From: Clostridia bacterium | Lineage (GTDB): Bacteria; Bacillota; Clostridia; Acetivibrionales; JAFADI01 | NCBI GenBank assembly: GCA_026418695.1 | Contig: JAOAAU010000147.1 | Coordinates: 23,743-87,742, forward strand | DNA: 64,000 nucleotides | Direction: 5' to 3' | Shown here: one piece after another, positions 52,701 through 62,245 of the stretch | How the letters are laid out: each line of letters begins with the position of its first letter | How positions within the stretch are numbered: the first letter of the stretch is position 1 | Made by a program: the position numbers and the translations under genes | Notes under the pieces: model-generated | The model's database searches: none | The model's input: only the letters and a program-made list of their open reading frames with translations | What the model was told of the DNA's origin: nothing

Positions 52701-53552
52701 TCAAATCGAAAAAGGAAATGTGGGATTATTTTCATTCAGGATATCTTCCATCCGCTGTTTTATAGTCCCTTTAGCTTCTTTATGGGTGAAAATATAAAAC
52801 TGTTTTCCTTGTATTCCTTGAAAGACCTGTTCAGCAACCTGTTCAGGAGGCATTCCCTTTGATACTCCTTCTCGAAGCATATGATCCATCATCTGCTTAT
52901 GTGGAGTGATATTCATCGATGCATTAGGATTTCTCAGTTCCATAGGACGGTTACGTTCAGAATCCATTAATCTGGTGCGGACAAAGCCAGGACAAAGAAC
53001 GGAAACCCCAATGAGTGAATGAGCCAGCATAAGTTCATAGTAGAGCGTTTCAGAAAAACTCACAATCGCATGTTTTGTCATACTGTATATCCCATTCGCC
53101 GGACCGGATGTCAGACCGGCAATGGAAGAAGTATTCACTATATGGCATTCCTTGTTTTGCAGTAACATCTTAGGTACAAAGGTTTTTGTCGTATTGATCA
53201 AGCCCCAGAGATTTACCCCCATCACCCATTGCCAATCTTCCGTTGTACTTTCCCACAATAAAGAACCGCCAGCCACACCGGCATTGTTAAATAATAAGTG
53301 AACTTCTCCGAAAATCTCAAATGCTTTTTCAGTTAGGAACTCAACATCTTTTTCCTTGGAAACGTCACATTTAACAGAAAGTACATCTGCCCCCAAAGAT
53401 CGAATTATCTTTTCTGCCCTATTTAAGGCCTCCTCCTCGATATCTGTAAGGACAACCTTCATACCTTCGTATGCACATCGTTCTGCGAAAGCCAAACCAA
53501 TACCGCTGCCAGCCCCAGTAATTACTGCTACTTTGTTTTTAAATTCCCTCAT
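52701..53552 (-). CDS. Short-chain dehydrogenase/reductase
   Basis: 283 residues, classical SDR. NAD(P)-binding motif TGAGSGIG near residues 13-20, NNAG near 90, and catalytic Ser...Tyr-x3-Lys in NTSSIAGL and YSMTKHA. An acidic Asp after strand 2 (LTDIEEE) favours NAD over NADP. Two ATGs lie 6 bases apart; the second (53552) has better spacing from AAAGGAGG. Substrate unknown. It stands between the acyltransferase and LAL regulator genes with no visible operon partner. Confidence 0.88.
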   Translation of the reverse strand: MREFKNKVAVITGAGSGIGLAFAERCAYEGMKVVLTDIEEEALNRAEKIIRSLGADVLSVKCDVSKEKDVEFLTEKAFEIFGEVHLLFNNAGVAGGSLLWESTTEDWQWVMGVNLWGLINTTKTFVPKMLLQNKECHIVNTSSIAGLTSGPANGIYSMTKHAIVSFSETLYYELMLAHSLIGVSVLCPGFVRTRLMDSERNRPMELRNPNASMNITPHKQMMDHMLREGVSKGMPPEQVAEQVFQGIQGKQFYIFTHKEAKGTIKQRMEDILNENNPTFPFSI

Positions 53553-53718
53553 TTTCATACCTCCTTTTTATTAAACAAGAATTAAGCAATGCAACCTTTT
53601 GCGAAGGATAGGAATTATCACAGGATGAGACTTGTAAAATCACTTACCTCTTCACATGCTGCATCTAATCTAATTCTATATATCCCGGAGTTCTCTTTCA
53701 TCACCCGAAAGTATGAAA

Positions 53719-53747
53719 AAAAGGGTGATTCCCATCATCACCCTTTT
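53719..53747 (-). terminator. Terminator of the LAL regulator gene
   Basis: AAAAGGGTGAT pairs with ATCACCCTTTT; read leftward the stem is followed by TTTTTTTC, 13 bases past the stop codon. Confidence 0.85.
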
Positions 53748-53759
53748 AGAAAAACAACC

Positions 53760-56438
53760 TTAAATCAGATTCAGTTCTCTTGCTTTTGCCAATGCCCCTG
53801 TTCTGCTGTGTACATCCAATTTTGTATAGATGTTCAACAGATGCGTTTTAACCGTATTAATAGAAAGAAATAGCTTTTTAGAAATATCCGCATTCGTAGC
53901 TCCCTGTTCAATATACTGCAGAATTTCAATTTCCCTTGTACTTAATAATTCCTCCGTCAAAGTCGTTTTATATTTCAAGTCTGCCTTAAAACCGTTGAGC
54001 AGGGTTTGAACATATTCAACTTGACCTACTTCCCATTCCACACCTTTATGTTTCTTAAGCTTTTTAATTTTTTCTTCCATCCAGATTCCTTCATCCAGGA
54101 AAACCCTCAACATCTTTGAGTGCCATGAAAGCTTAATTGCCTTATAGAGCTCATTCAACGTGATGTCCAAATCTCCAGTCAGATCATAGATCATTGAGCT
54201 CAAGATAAATATCTCCACTTCAAGGCCATAAAGCTTGTATTTTTTAGCTGTTTGATGAAGAATATCCAATGCTTCTCTGGCCTTTATAAAATCACGCTTG
54301 CAAATATATAGCCGGACCAGTATTAATCCAATATTGTGATAAATATTTAGGAATCCGTTCCCCATCAAGGGAACAATCTCCTCAAGCCATTTGGAAACCG
54401 GTTCTGTTACTCCTTTTCGGATGAATGTTTCCGCTCTGAGAATCTCCATATTCATCCTTGTATCAAATAACCGGTTCTCTCTGACTCCTACTTCAAGCCT
54501 TTTAAGCGTGCTTGTATATTCCTTCTCCAATCCCATGGATACATAAATTCTTGCCTGCATCAAATAATTTTCACAAACCGTCCAGCCATCCCCCACAGAC
54601 TGCCCCAGTTCCAAACCCTTTCGAACCATCTCAAGTGCTTTTTCAAGCTCATTCCATTGGTGATAAACCTCTGCCAGGCCCGCATATATCAAGCCTGTTG
54701 CAGAAAATGAGCTTCCGTAATTCTTGGTAAGTCTCGAGATCAGCTGCAAGGCCTCTTGCTCTGCAAAAATATATTGTCCTCGCCACTTTCTTGATGTCAT
54801 TAAAGCCTTTCCGGCTGTGACGGTGATATAATCATCACCAGTATCAGTACTGATGGAACAGCATTTTTCAAAACACCTTACTGCTTCATCCAGTTCCCCT
54901 TTTAAAAGGCAAGCACTTGCCAAATTAAAAGTAATCAGCTGCGCCAGAAAATCTTTAGGTTCCAAATACAGCAAAGCTAGTTTGCATTCATCAATGATCC
55001 GGTCAAGTTCATACGTTCCCATGAGATTTGTTGAGGTTATGGCTATAATCTCAGCCTCTATTCGATGTACTATCTGACTATGGCCGTTTCCCTTAGCAAG
55101 CTTCTTTCTAATCAAAGCGATATAAGAAGAAACTTCATCCATTTTTCCCTCTGAACAATAAGCCCATGCACTATTCAAAATCAATCTTGAATTGTTTAAA
55201 ACAACATTTTCGGGAAGCATTTGATTCCATCGGTGCAGCAGTTTGGCTTCTCCTTTGCAAAGGATCTCCCCGCTTACCTTGTCAATAAGTTGAACAGCTT
55301 TTTCAAACTTTTTCGCCTTGATATAGTTGACAACTGCCTTACTCACTTGCTGCCTGCATTCATACCATTGGGCAGCCTTGTCATATAGCTGGTATTCCAT
55401 CCCTTCATATTCTGTCTTCAACCTTGATACTAAAAAATTTCTGAATAAGTTATGTAAACGAAACCAGGTCTTCTCACTATCCAATCCCATTAGGAAAAGA
55501 TTCATAGATTCTATCTTTTCAATCATTCCCCTGCTATTTTTAGTATTCATCAAATCATCACAAAGTTCGGCAGAAAACTGCTCAAGAACAGAAGAAAAAA
55601 GCAGAAAGCGCTTCACTTCCTCATCCAATCTGCAAAACACTTCGTCTGCCAGGTATTCAAACACAAAGCGGTGATTGCTGAACTGTTTCTCATCCAAAGC
55701 CGTCCCCTGTGAATTTTGAATGGACAATGCAGCTATTTGAAGCCCGGCAGCCCATCCTTCCGCTTCAGTCTTCAAATAGGATAGCTTTTCTTTAGGGAGA
55801 TCAGTTCCCATTACTTTCGTTAAAAACTCTTGAGATTCTTCACTCGTAAAGTTTAAATCAGTTTGATTAATTTCCAAAACACTATCGGATGCTCTCAACC
55901 GTGCGATACCCAAATCAGGAACGCTTCTGCTTGAAATCACCATATGCATGTTTGGTGGCATATTTTTAAGTAAGAACCTCATTCCTTCCATAATTGCAGG
56001 ATCATTCACCGCATGAAAGTCGTCAAGAATTATAATCAACTCAGTGTCCTGATTCGATACATCATTGATCAGATGTGAAATCCATCTTTTACATAAAGGA
56101 TCTGACTTTGGGTAAAAGGAAGTCATCGTTTCAATAACTTTTTTTGCTTCATCGTTGATTTTATAAAACGACATCCCTACATAACTCCAAAAGAGTTCCG
56201 GGTTGTCATCATCTTCATCCAGGGATACCCAAGCCGTCATAAGGCCCTTTTTTTGTATCACATTCAGCCAGGATGCAAGCAAGGTCGTTTTGCCGAAACC
56301 CGCAGGAGCAGTGATCAGAACAAGACGGTAGTCAAGAACCCCATTTAGTTTTTCTTGCAAACGGGGACGCTTAACCAGCTTGGATCGTAAAGTAGGATAA
56401 TTCATTTTTGTTTTAATCAATTGTGTTTCTTGAACCAT
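53760..56438 (-). CDS. MalT-like LuxR (LAL) transcription regulator
   Basis: 892 residues, a STAND-class ATPase regulator: P-loop APAGFGKTT at 44-52, Walker B-like ELIIILDDFHAV near 135, winged-helix and then TPR-like helical repeats from about 400 to 760, and a C-terminal LuxR HTH (LSTREIEIL, TNADISKKLFLSINTVKTHL). Ligand binding in the middle should trigger ATP-dependent oligomerisation and DNA binding. Divergent from the YggT gene. No sugar locus adjoins it, so MalT function itself is not implied. AGGATG about 8 bases before the ATG. Confidence 0.92.
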   Translation of the reverse strand: MVQETQLIKTKMNYPTLRSKLVKRPRLQEKLNGVLDYRLVLITAPAGFGKTTLLASWLNVIQKKGLMTAWVSLDEDDDNPELFWSYVGMSFYKINDEAKKVIETMTSFYPKSDPLCKRWISHLINDVSNQDTELIIILDDFHAVNDPAIMEGMRFLLKNMPPNMHMVISSRSVPDLGIARLRASDSVLEINQTDLNFTSEESQEFLTKVMGTDLPKEKLSYLKTEAEGWAAGLQIAALSIQNSQGTALDEKQFSNHRFVFEYLADEVFCRLDEEVKRFLLFSSVLEQFSAELCDDLMNTKNSRGMIEKIESMNLFLMGLDSEKTWFRLHNLFRNFLVSRLKTEYEGMEYQLYDKAAQWYECRQQVSKAVVNYIKAKKFEKAVQLIDKVSGEILCKGEAKLLHRWNQMLPENVVLNNSRLILNSAWAYCSEGKMDEVSSYIALIRKKLAKGNGHSQIVHRIEAEIIAITSTNLMGTYELDRIIDECKLALLYLEPKDFLAQLITFNLASACLLKGELDEAVRCFEKCCSISTDTGDDYITVTAGKALMTSRKWRGQYIFAEQEALQLISRLTKNYGSSFSATGLIYAGLAEVYHQWNELEKALEMVRKGLELGQSVGDGWTVCENYLMQARIYVSMGLEKEYTSTLKRLEVGVRENRLFDTRMNMEILRAETFIRKGVTEPVSKWLEEIVPLMGNGFLNIYHNIGLILVRLYICKRDFIKAREALDILHQTAKKYKLYGLEVEIFILSSMIYDLTGDLDITLNELYKAIKLSWHSKMLRVFLDEGIWMEEKIKKLKKHKGVEWEVGQVEYVQTLLNGFKADLKYKTTLTEELLSTREIEILQYIEQGATNADISKKLFLSINTVKTHLLNIYTKLDVHSRTGALAKARELNLI

Positions 56439-56536
56439 AAAAGCACATCCTGCTCACCGTTATATGTGTAATTATAGCATCTCTATCCAGACTTTTCTTC
56501 ATAATACTTCAATTATGCCTATAATTCTACAAATCT

Positions 56537-56566
56537 TTGACACATTCCTTTTGTCATCGGCATAAC
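56537..56566 (+). promoter_or_regulatory. Promoter candidate for yggT-rplY
   Basis: Perfect -35 TTGACA at 56537-56542, 18-base spacer, weak -10 CATAAC at 56561-56566, about 50 bases before the YggT start. Confidence 0.45.
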
Positions 56567-56616
56567 TCCCGTTCATAATGAAAATACTAGAAAAAAAATG
56601 TTTAAGGAGTATTTCG

Positions 56617-57027
56617 ATGGATGATGACAATAAAAACTTCAGAGACAATGAAATTCCTTCAAACAGACCCTCCGCCGATGGAACGATAGGTTATGACAGT
56701 TTCAGAATCCCCTTGTGGTTTATCAAGACCCGGAATGCCATCAACTATGTCCTCGGGCTGATTGAGGTACTGCTTGCATTCCGATTCCTGTTTATGCTCC
56801 TTGGTGCAAATCCGCGCAGTGGGTTTGTTTCATTTCTCTATACGGTTACAGGGATTTTTGTTTCTCCTTTTACCGGAATCTTTAATTCTTTCACCACCGG
56901 GGGTCTTGCTGCAAGGTCTGTTTTTGATCCGGCTACCCTCATCGGAATGATTGTGTATGCGGTTATCGCGTGGGGATTGGTAAGCCTGATCCGTATCAAA
57001 GCATTGAGAGACGGAAAATATGACTAA
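56617..57027 (+). CDS. YggT family membrane protein
   Basis: 136 residues with a ~30-residue hydrophilic N-terminus and a YggT domain of two hydrophobic hairpins (EVLLAFRFLFMLLGANP, then FTTGGLAARSVFDPATLIG). Family function is loosely linked to membrane and osmotic homeostasis and to cell division; nothing here narrows it. AAGGAG lies 8 bases before the ATG at 56617; the frame extends to 56578 without support. Probably shares a transcript with rplY, 56 bases downstream. Confidence 0.85.
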   Translation: MDDDNKNFRDNEIPSNRPSADGTIGYDSFRIPLWFIKTRNAINYVLGLIEVLLAFRFLFMLLGANPRSGFVSFLYTVTGIFVSPFTGIFNSFTTGGLAARSVFDPATLIGMIVYAVIAWGLVSLIRIKALRDGKYD

Positions 57028-57083
57028 ATTTTAAAATCACGGTAATAATTTACCTATGGTGATATTAAAAGGAGGTTTATAAC

Positions 57084-57716
57084 ATGAACAGTTTAGATTT
57101 AAATCTGGAAGAAAGAAAGGCTATTGGGGGAGGCAAACCGAACCGGCTGAGAAAAAGCGGATATATTCCTGCCGTTGTGTATGGACACGGATCCCCCACC
57201 ATGGCTGTACAGATAAAAGAGTCGGAATTCAAGCAGTTCCTGTCCAGACATGGAAAAAACTCATTATTTACTACTGAGTTTGCAGAGGAACATGATCTCT
57301 CCATGTTGGTGAAGGATATTCAGTATGACCCTGTGCATAAAAGCGTTGCTCATGTGGATTTTCAGAGAGTCTCCATGGATGAGAAAGTCAAGATGGAAGT
57401 TCCGGTCCGGGTCATTGGGCGGGATTGGGTTGAAAAAGCAGGCAATGTTATTGTACATCAATTGAGTGAAGTTACCGTTGAATGTCTGCCGAACGAAGTT
57501 CCCCGGTATATTGAAATCGATGTGTCTGATCTGACTCCCGGACATGGCTATACCGCAGGACAGTTAAAACTGCCCAAAGGAGTTACCTTGATCAGCGAAC
57601 CCAATAGCGTTCTATTGTCCATTACCGGAGGCGGACTTGAACTCAAGGTTTCCAAAGAGGACGAGCCTGTCACGCCCGTGGGTGAAGAAGGAAACGTACA
57701 TGCAAAAAGAATTTAA
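57084..57716 (+). CDS. rplY: Ribosomal protein bL25, Ctc/TL5 two-domain form
   Basis: 210 residues: N-terminal 5S rRNA-binding L25 domain (about 1-90; GGGKPNRLRKSGYIPAVVYG) and C-terminal TL5/CTC beta domain (about 95-185; HVDFQRV, VPVRVIG). This long form is the general-stress Ctc type of Gram-positive bacteria. AAAAGGAGG lies 7 bases before the ATG. It is not inside a ribosomal protein cluster, which is normal for this gene. A perfect terminator follows. Confidence 0.95.
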   Translation: MNSLDLNLEERKAIGGGKPNRLRKSGYIPAVVYGHGSPTMAVQIKESEFKQFLSRHGKNSLFTTEFAEEHDLSMLVKDIQYDPVHKSVAHVDFQRVSMDEKVKMEVPVRVIGRDWVEKAGNVIVHQLSEVTVECLPNEVPRYIEIDVSDLTPGHGYTAGQLKLPKGVTLISEPNSVLLSITGGGLELKVSKEDEPVTPVGEEGNVHAKRI

Positions 57717-57740
57717 ATCAGCTGCTTCCATATAATGCTT

Positions 57741-57774
57741 TCAGGCTACCAAAATTTTGGTAGCCTGAATTTTT
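57741..57774 (+). terminator. rplY terminator
   Basis: Perfect 28-base palindrome TCAGGCTACCAAAA with its complement, followed by ATTTTTC. It may also catch leftward transcripts of the ABC exporter operon. Confidence 0.85.
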
Positions 57775-57808
57775 CTTGCCGTTTTTCACTTTTCGCCTGT
57801 GCCGCGCT

Positions 57809-59779
57809 CTAGGATACCGCTTCATTTTCCAGGTTGGCACCGGTAAACTGGCTGTTGTAGAGGTCAGCATAGAATCCGCCCTTGGCCAGAAGTTCCTTGT
57901 GGCTGCCCTGTTCAATGATGCTGCCTTTATTCATCACCAGGATGACGTCCGCATCCCGTATGGTAGACAATCTATGTGCAATAACAAAGCTTGTTCTTCC
58001 CTTCATGAGGTTGGACATTGCCTTTTGTATCAGTACTTCTGTTCTGGTGTCGACATTACTTGTCGCTTCGTCCAAAATCAGAATGGATGGATCCGCCAGG
58101 ATCGCACGGGCTATCGTCAAAAGCTGTTTTTGTCCTTGAGAGATATTGGAGGCTTCTTCATTCAGCACAGTTTTGTATCCTTCCGGCAGTGTCCTGATAA
58201 AGTGATCCGCATGCGCCGCTTTTGCAGCACGTACGATTTCGTCCTCCGTCGCGCCTTCCCGGCCATAGGCGATATTATCCCGGATGGTTCCGTTAAACAG
58301 CCAGGTATCCTGCAGCACCATTCCGAACATTGCCCGCAAATCTCCGCGCTTCAGGTTCCGGATATCAATCCCATCCACGGTAATGCTGCCCCCCTGGATC
58401 TCATAGAAGCGCATCAGTAGATTGATCAAGGTTGTTTTTCCTGCACCCGTCGGGCCTACAATTGCTATGGTCTGCCCCGGTTTCACGTTAAGGTTCATAT
58501 TTTCAATCAGGGGAATGTCCTCTTTATATCCGAACTTCACATTTCTAAACCGGACTTCACCCTTCGGGTGCTCAATTACTGAGGCATCCGCTTTATCCGC
58601 AATCTCTTCCGGTTCATCCAGGACTTCAAAAACCCGCTCCGCGGATGCAACCGTAGATTGAATCACGTTTGCAATGTTGGCTGTTTGAATAATCGGCATG
58701 GTAAAGTTTCTCATATACTGAATGAACGCTTGAATATCCCCGATTTCGATCTTCTTCTTTGCTAACAGCAATCCACCGACTACACAAACTAGTACATAGC
58801 CTATATTATTGATAAAGTTCAGTGCCGGCATGATGACCCCGGACATGAATTGGGCTTTCCAACCTACATGATACAGCTTTTCATTGATCTTCTTGAACTC
58901 TTTGATGGAATCATCCTCGTGTCCGAAGGCTTTCACAATTTTATGCCCCGTAAACATCTCCTCAACATGGCCATTCAGCTGTCCAATATGCTTCTGCTGG
59001 TCTGCAAAAAACTTCTGCGATTTTTTAGCGATCTGTGAAGTAAGCATGCCGCAAACAGGCAAGGTGACCAGCGCAATCAACGTCATCAAGGGACTAATGG
59101 ACAGCATCATGCCCAGTATTCCAATGATCGTTACTACGGATGTAATCAACTGGGTTAAGCTCTGCTGCAAGGTTTGAGCTATATTATCCATATCGTTGGT
59201 AACACGGCTTAAAACCTCGCCATGAGTTCTTGCATCAAAATACTTCAACGGCAAGCGGTCCAGTTTATCTTTCACATCATTCCTCATGTTGAAAACCGTC
59301 TTTTGTGAAACACCGGCCATAATATAAGTCATCATATAACTAAACAGCGCACTGATGATATATAGAGCAATCATCAGAACTGCAATTCGCCCGATGTAGT
59401 TGAAATCAATTGTTGGCATCGGTTGTTCCTTTAGTCTATTAATCACCGCTGCAGGCATTTTCTGTTGAATCGCCGTTTCAATTTTATAAATATGGGCGGC
59501 TCTTGCAATTAATCCTTCTCCTAGCTTTGTCGTTGCTCTACCCATGATCTCGGGGCCAACAATATTAAATGATGTACTTACCACCGCCAGCAAGAGTACT
59601 GCAAAAAATCGATACTTTTGTGGCATCAAGTATTGAATCAGTCTTTTAAGTGTTCCTTTAAAGTTCTTCGCTTTTTGCACCGGTATTCCCAATGCCCCCC
59701 CGGGGCCTCCGCGCATCATTCCCCCTCTGGGTCTGCCGACCGGTTTGTGTGCAGTCCGGGTTGTTTGCGCTTCATTCAT
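57809..59779 (-). CDS. ABC exporter half-transporter (catalytic-site partner), heterodimeric type
   Basis: 656 residues: a Gly/Arg-rich ~45-residue leader (RPRGGMMRGGPGG), six helices to about 380, then an ATPase with Walker A GPTGAGKTT, a variant signature ISQGQ, and Walker B LILDEATSNVD with the catalytic Glu present. Its partner lacks that Glu, so this is one half of a BmrCD/YheIH-type asymmetric exporter. The ATG overlaps the partner's stop by four bases. Regulated with it by the MarR gene upstream. Substrate unknown; drugs or peptides are typical. Confidence 0.92.
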   Translation of the reverse strand: MNEAQTTRTAHKPVGRPRGGMMRGGPGGALGIPVQKAKNFKGTLKRLIQYLMPQKYRFFAVLLLAVVSTSFNIVGPEIMGRATTKLGEGLIARAAHIYKIETAIQQKMPAAVINRLKEQPMPTIDFNYIGRIAVLMIALYIISALFSYMMTYIMAGVSQKTVFNMRNDVKDKLDRLPLKYFDARTHGEVLSRVTNDMDNIAQTLQQSLTQLITSVVTIIGILGMMLSISPLMTLIALVTLPVCGMLTSQIAKKSQKFFADQQKHIGQLNGHVEEMFTGHKIVKAFGHEDDSIKEFKKINEKLYHVGWKAQFMSGVIMPALNFINNIGYVLVCVVGGLLLAKKKIEIGDIQAFIQYMRNFTMPIIQTANIANVIQSTVASAERVFEVLDEPEEIADKADASVIEHPKGEVRFRNVKFGYKEDIPLIENMNLNVKPGQTIAIVGPTGAGKTTLINLLMRFYEIQGGSITVDGIDIRNLKRGDLRAMFGMVLQDTWLFNGTIRDNIAYGREGATEDEIVRAAKAAHADHFIRTLPEGYKTVLNEEASNISQGQKQLLTIARAILADPSILILDEATSNVDTRTEVLIQKAMSNLMKGRTSFVIAHRLSTIRDADVILVMNKGSIIEQGSHKELLAKGGFYADLYNSQFTGANLENEAVS

Positions 59780-61503
59780 GCGATCTCCTCCTCCGACAGC
59801 TGTGAAGATACGATCTCACGATATACTCCGCAGGTTTTCAAAAGCGCTCTATGGGCACCAATTCCCACGACTTCGCCTTCATCCAGTACAATAATCCGAT
59901 CAGCATCCATGACCGTACTCACCCTTTGGGCAATGATAATCACGGTAGCATCGTCTGTTTCTTTCTTAAGCGCAGCCCTCAAGCGGGCATCCGTTTTGAA
60001 GTCCAGTGCAGAAAAGCTGTCATCAAAAACATAGATTTCCGGTCTTCTCACCAGCGCCCGAGCAATGGAAAGCCGCTGCTTCTGCCCACCGGAGATATTG
60101 GTTCCTCCCTGGGCAATCACGGAGTTATAACCATCCTTCATTCCTGAAATAAATTCACTGGCCTGAGCAACTTCAGCTGCGTGCCGGACCTCTTCATCTG
60201 TTGCATCCTCCTTACCATACCGGATGTTTTCGGCAATCGTTCCTGAAAACAGAACTGCTGTCTGCGGAACAAATCCGATTTTTGCTCTTAAATCCTTTTG
60301 AGTCAACTCCCTGACATCCTTACCGTCTACCAAAACACTTCCGCTGTCAACATCATAGAATCTCGCGATAAGGCTGATTAACGTTGACTTTCCAGAACCG
60401 GTACCTCCAATAATAGCGGTAGTCTCGCCAGGGCTTGCAGCAAAGGTAATGTTGCTGATTGCAGGCTGTTCTGCTCCCGGATAACTAAAGGTAACATTCT
60501 TGAACTCTACATAGCCCCTCTTTTTAACCGGCTTTTGTGCCTGCTCAGGGTCAATGATTTCCGGCTCCATATCCAGCACTTCATTGATCCTTACTGCAGA
60601 AGCTTGAGCTCGAGGTACCATGACATACATCATGGAAACCATGATCAATGAAAACATGATCTGCATTGCATATTGGAGAAATGCCATCATATCTCCGATC
60701 TGCATTTGGTTTTCATTAATTCTCAAACCCCCAAACCAGATAATCGCGACGGTGGTAATATTCATAAATATCATCATGATCGGCTGCATGGCAGCCATGA
60801 TCTTGTTCACCCTGATGGAAGTGTCTGTAAGATCACGGTTTGTATCTTCAAATCTTCGTTTTTCTATTTCTAATCGATTGAACGCACGGATCACCCGAAT
60901 CCCAATCAAACTCTCTCGTAGTACCAGGTTCAACTTATCCAGTTTCTTCTGCAGTTCCTTAAAGTAAGGTACAACGATGCCTGCAAGAATACAAATAGTG
61001 ACTATAAGCAGCGGCAATACTACCGCCAGCAGAATCGTCAGGGTTTTATCCTTGGACAGCGCCATAATAATTCCACCAATGCACATAATCGGTGCATAGA
61101 TCAAAAAACGGAACATCATTACCAATACTGTCTGAATTTGAGTAATATCATTTGTTGTCCTGGTAATCAAAGAAGCTGTGCCAATCTTATCAAACTCATG
61201 AAGTGAATAACTCTCCACCCTGGTAAAAACCTTATCTCGAAGGTCTCTTCCGAATCCCACAGCAGCTCTTGCCGATAGAAGGCTTCCCAGGATTGAGCAG
61301 ATAGAACTCGCTAAAGCTACCATAAGCATGAACGCACCATATTTCAAGATATAGCGGGTATCTCCGTTCATCATTCCGTTATTCACAACATCCGACATCA
61401 AGGTTGGGAGGTACAGCTCTGCCATTGCCTGGCCAAACATGAATACCAGAATAAAAAGTATTGTTATGGTAAAAGGTTTTAAAAATCTGAATAACTTAAG
61501 CAT
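59776..61503 (-). CDS. ABC exporter half-transporter (degenerate-site partner)
   Basis: 575 residues: six helices in the first ~310, then an ATPase with Walker A GGTGSGKST, canonical signature ISGGQ, and Walker B YVFDDSFSALD, in which the catalytic Glu is replaced by Asp. This Glu-to-Asp change is the hallmark of the degenerate nucleotide site in heterodimeric exporters. GGGGGGAGAT precedes the ATG at 61503, 10 bases past the MarR stop. Overlaps the next half-transporter by four bases. Confidence 0.92.
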   Translation of the reverse strand: MLKLFRFLKPFTITILFILVFMFGQAMAELYLPTLMSDVVNNGMMNGDTRYILKYGAFMLMVALASSICSILGSLLSARAAVGFGRDLRDKVFTRVESYSLHEFDKIGTASLITRTTNDITQIQTVLVMMFRFLIYAPIMCIGGIIMALSKDKTLTILLAVVLPLLIVTICILAGIVVPYFKELQKKLDKLNLVLRESLIGIRVIRAFNRLEIEKRRFEDTNRDLTDTSIRVNKIMAAMQPIMMIFMNITTVAIIWFGGLRINENQMQIGDMMAFLQYAMQIMFSLIMVSMMYVMVPRAQASAVRINEVLDMEPEIIDPEQAQKPVKKRGYVEFKNVTFSYPGAEQPAISNITFAASPGETTAIIGGTGSGKSTLISLIARFYDVDSGSVLVDGKDVRELTQKDLRAKIGFVPQTAVLFSGTIAENIRYGKEDATDEEVRHAAEVAQASEFISGMKDGYNSVIAQGGTNISGGQKQRLSIARALVRRPEIYVFDDSFSALDFKTDARLRAALKKETDDATVIIIAQRVSTVMDADRIIVLDEGEVVGIGAHRALLKTCGVYREIVSSQLSEEEIA

Positions 61504-61513
61504 ATCTCCCCCC

Positions 61514-61939
61514 TTAATCCATTTTGCTGAATATTGCTTTCATTTCTTCCACCAACTCATTCAATCGGTTGATTTCCTCATCACTGAACACAACCAGTTT
61601 TTCTGCTACGTGCAGCTTTACTTTCTCCCGGGCTTTACAAAGGTATTGATCTCCCTTCTCCGTAATCCTCAGGATGATCACTCTCCGATCATTGGGATCA
61701 AATGCCCTTTCAATGAAACCTTCCTCAATCAGACGATCTGCCATCACTGTCAGATTGGATTTGGGGAGCATCAGCTTTTCACTGAAATAACTCATGGGTT
61801 TGGAATCTTCCTTTTTAATCATGAACAAAAGTTCAAGCATATGTTTGGATATCTCAAGTTCGGGAAAAGTCTTCATCAGCTTCTTAAACACAACAGGCAT
61901 CAAAATTTGCAAGTTCTCCGCCAGTTTCTCCCTGTTCAC
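61514..61939 (-). CDS. MarR-family repressor of the ABC exporter operon
   Basis: 141 residues with the winged-helix core LMLPKSNLTVMADRLIEEG and the wing DPNDRRVIIL typical of MarR. Start is GTG at 61939 with a strong AGGAGG 9 bases upstream. First gene of the MarR-ABC-ABC operon. A 29-base dyad overlaps the -10 and start of the only visible promoter, so autorepression released by the exporter's substrate is the natural model. Confidence 0.92.
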   Translation of the reverse strand: MNREKLAENLQILMPVVFKKLMKTFPELEISKHMLELLFMIKKEDSKPMSYFSEKLMLPKSNLTVMADRLIEEGFIERAFDPNDRRVIILRITEKGDQYLCKAREKVKLHVAEKLVVFSDEEINRLNELVEEMKAIFSKMD

Positions 61940-62003
61940 GCTTGTACACCTCCTGTTATAATACTACCTTATGTTAATGTTATTTTTTGTAAATGTAACA
62001 AAA

Positions 62004-62055
62004 TATAATAGTTACTTTTAATAACCATTATATTAACATACAGTTTTATAGTAAA
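62004..62055 (-). promoter_or_regulatory. Promoter with overlapping MarR-type operator
   Basis: Read leftward: -35 TTTACT (62055-62050), 17-base spacer, perfect -10 TATAAT (62032-62027). The dyad TATAATGGTTAT/GTAACTATTATA (62004-62015 with 62021-62032, ten of twelve positions paired) covers the -10 and the start point. Confidence 0.7.
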
Positions 62056-62135
62056 TCAAGAGATTATTCTTCTGAATTTTAAAATATCTCCAAAAAGTTG
62101 TGTTTTTAGCATGATAAAATGAGAAATTAAAAAAA

Positions 62136-62172
62136 CTGCCTCAAAACCAGCAATTTCATTGGGTTGAGACAG
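62136..62172 (-). terminator. Terminator of the flavodoxin lipoprotein gene
   Basis: Read leftward, CTGTCTCAACCC pairs with GGTTTTGAGGCAG (one bulge) and is followed by TTTTTTTAATTT. Confidence 0.85.
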
Positions 62173-62245
62173 CCTCTATTGCATATGATAGAAGTTTGGT
62201 GTGTTTATAAATCTATTGAAAAATTTCATTATCTGTGTTTTCTGT

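Noticed and set aside
53760..56438. Assigning the LAL protein as MalT proper
   Set aside because: Domain order fits, but there is no maltose or maltodextrin operon nearby and many LAL regulators have other ligands.
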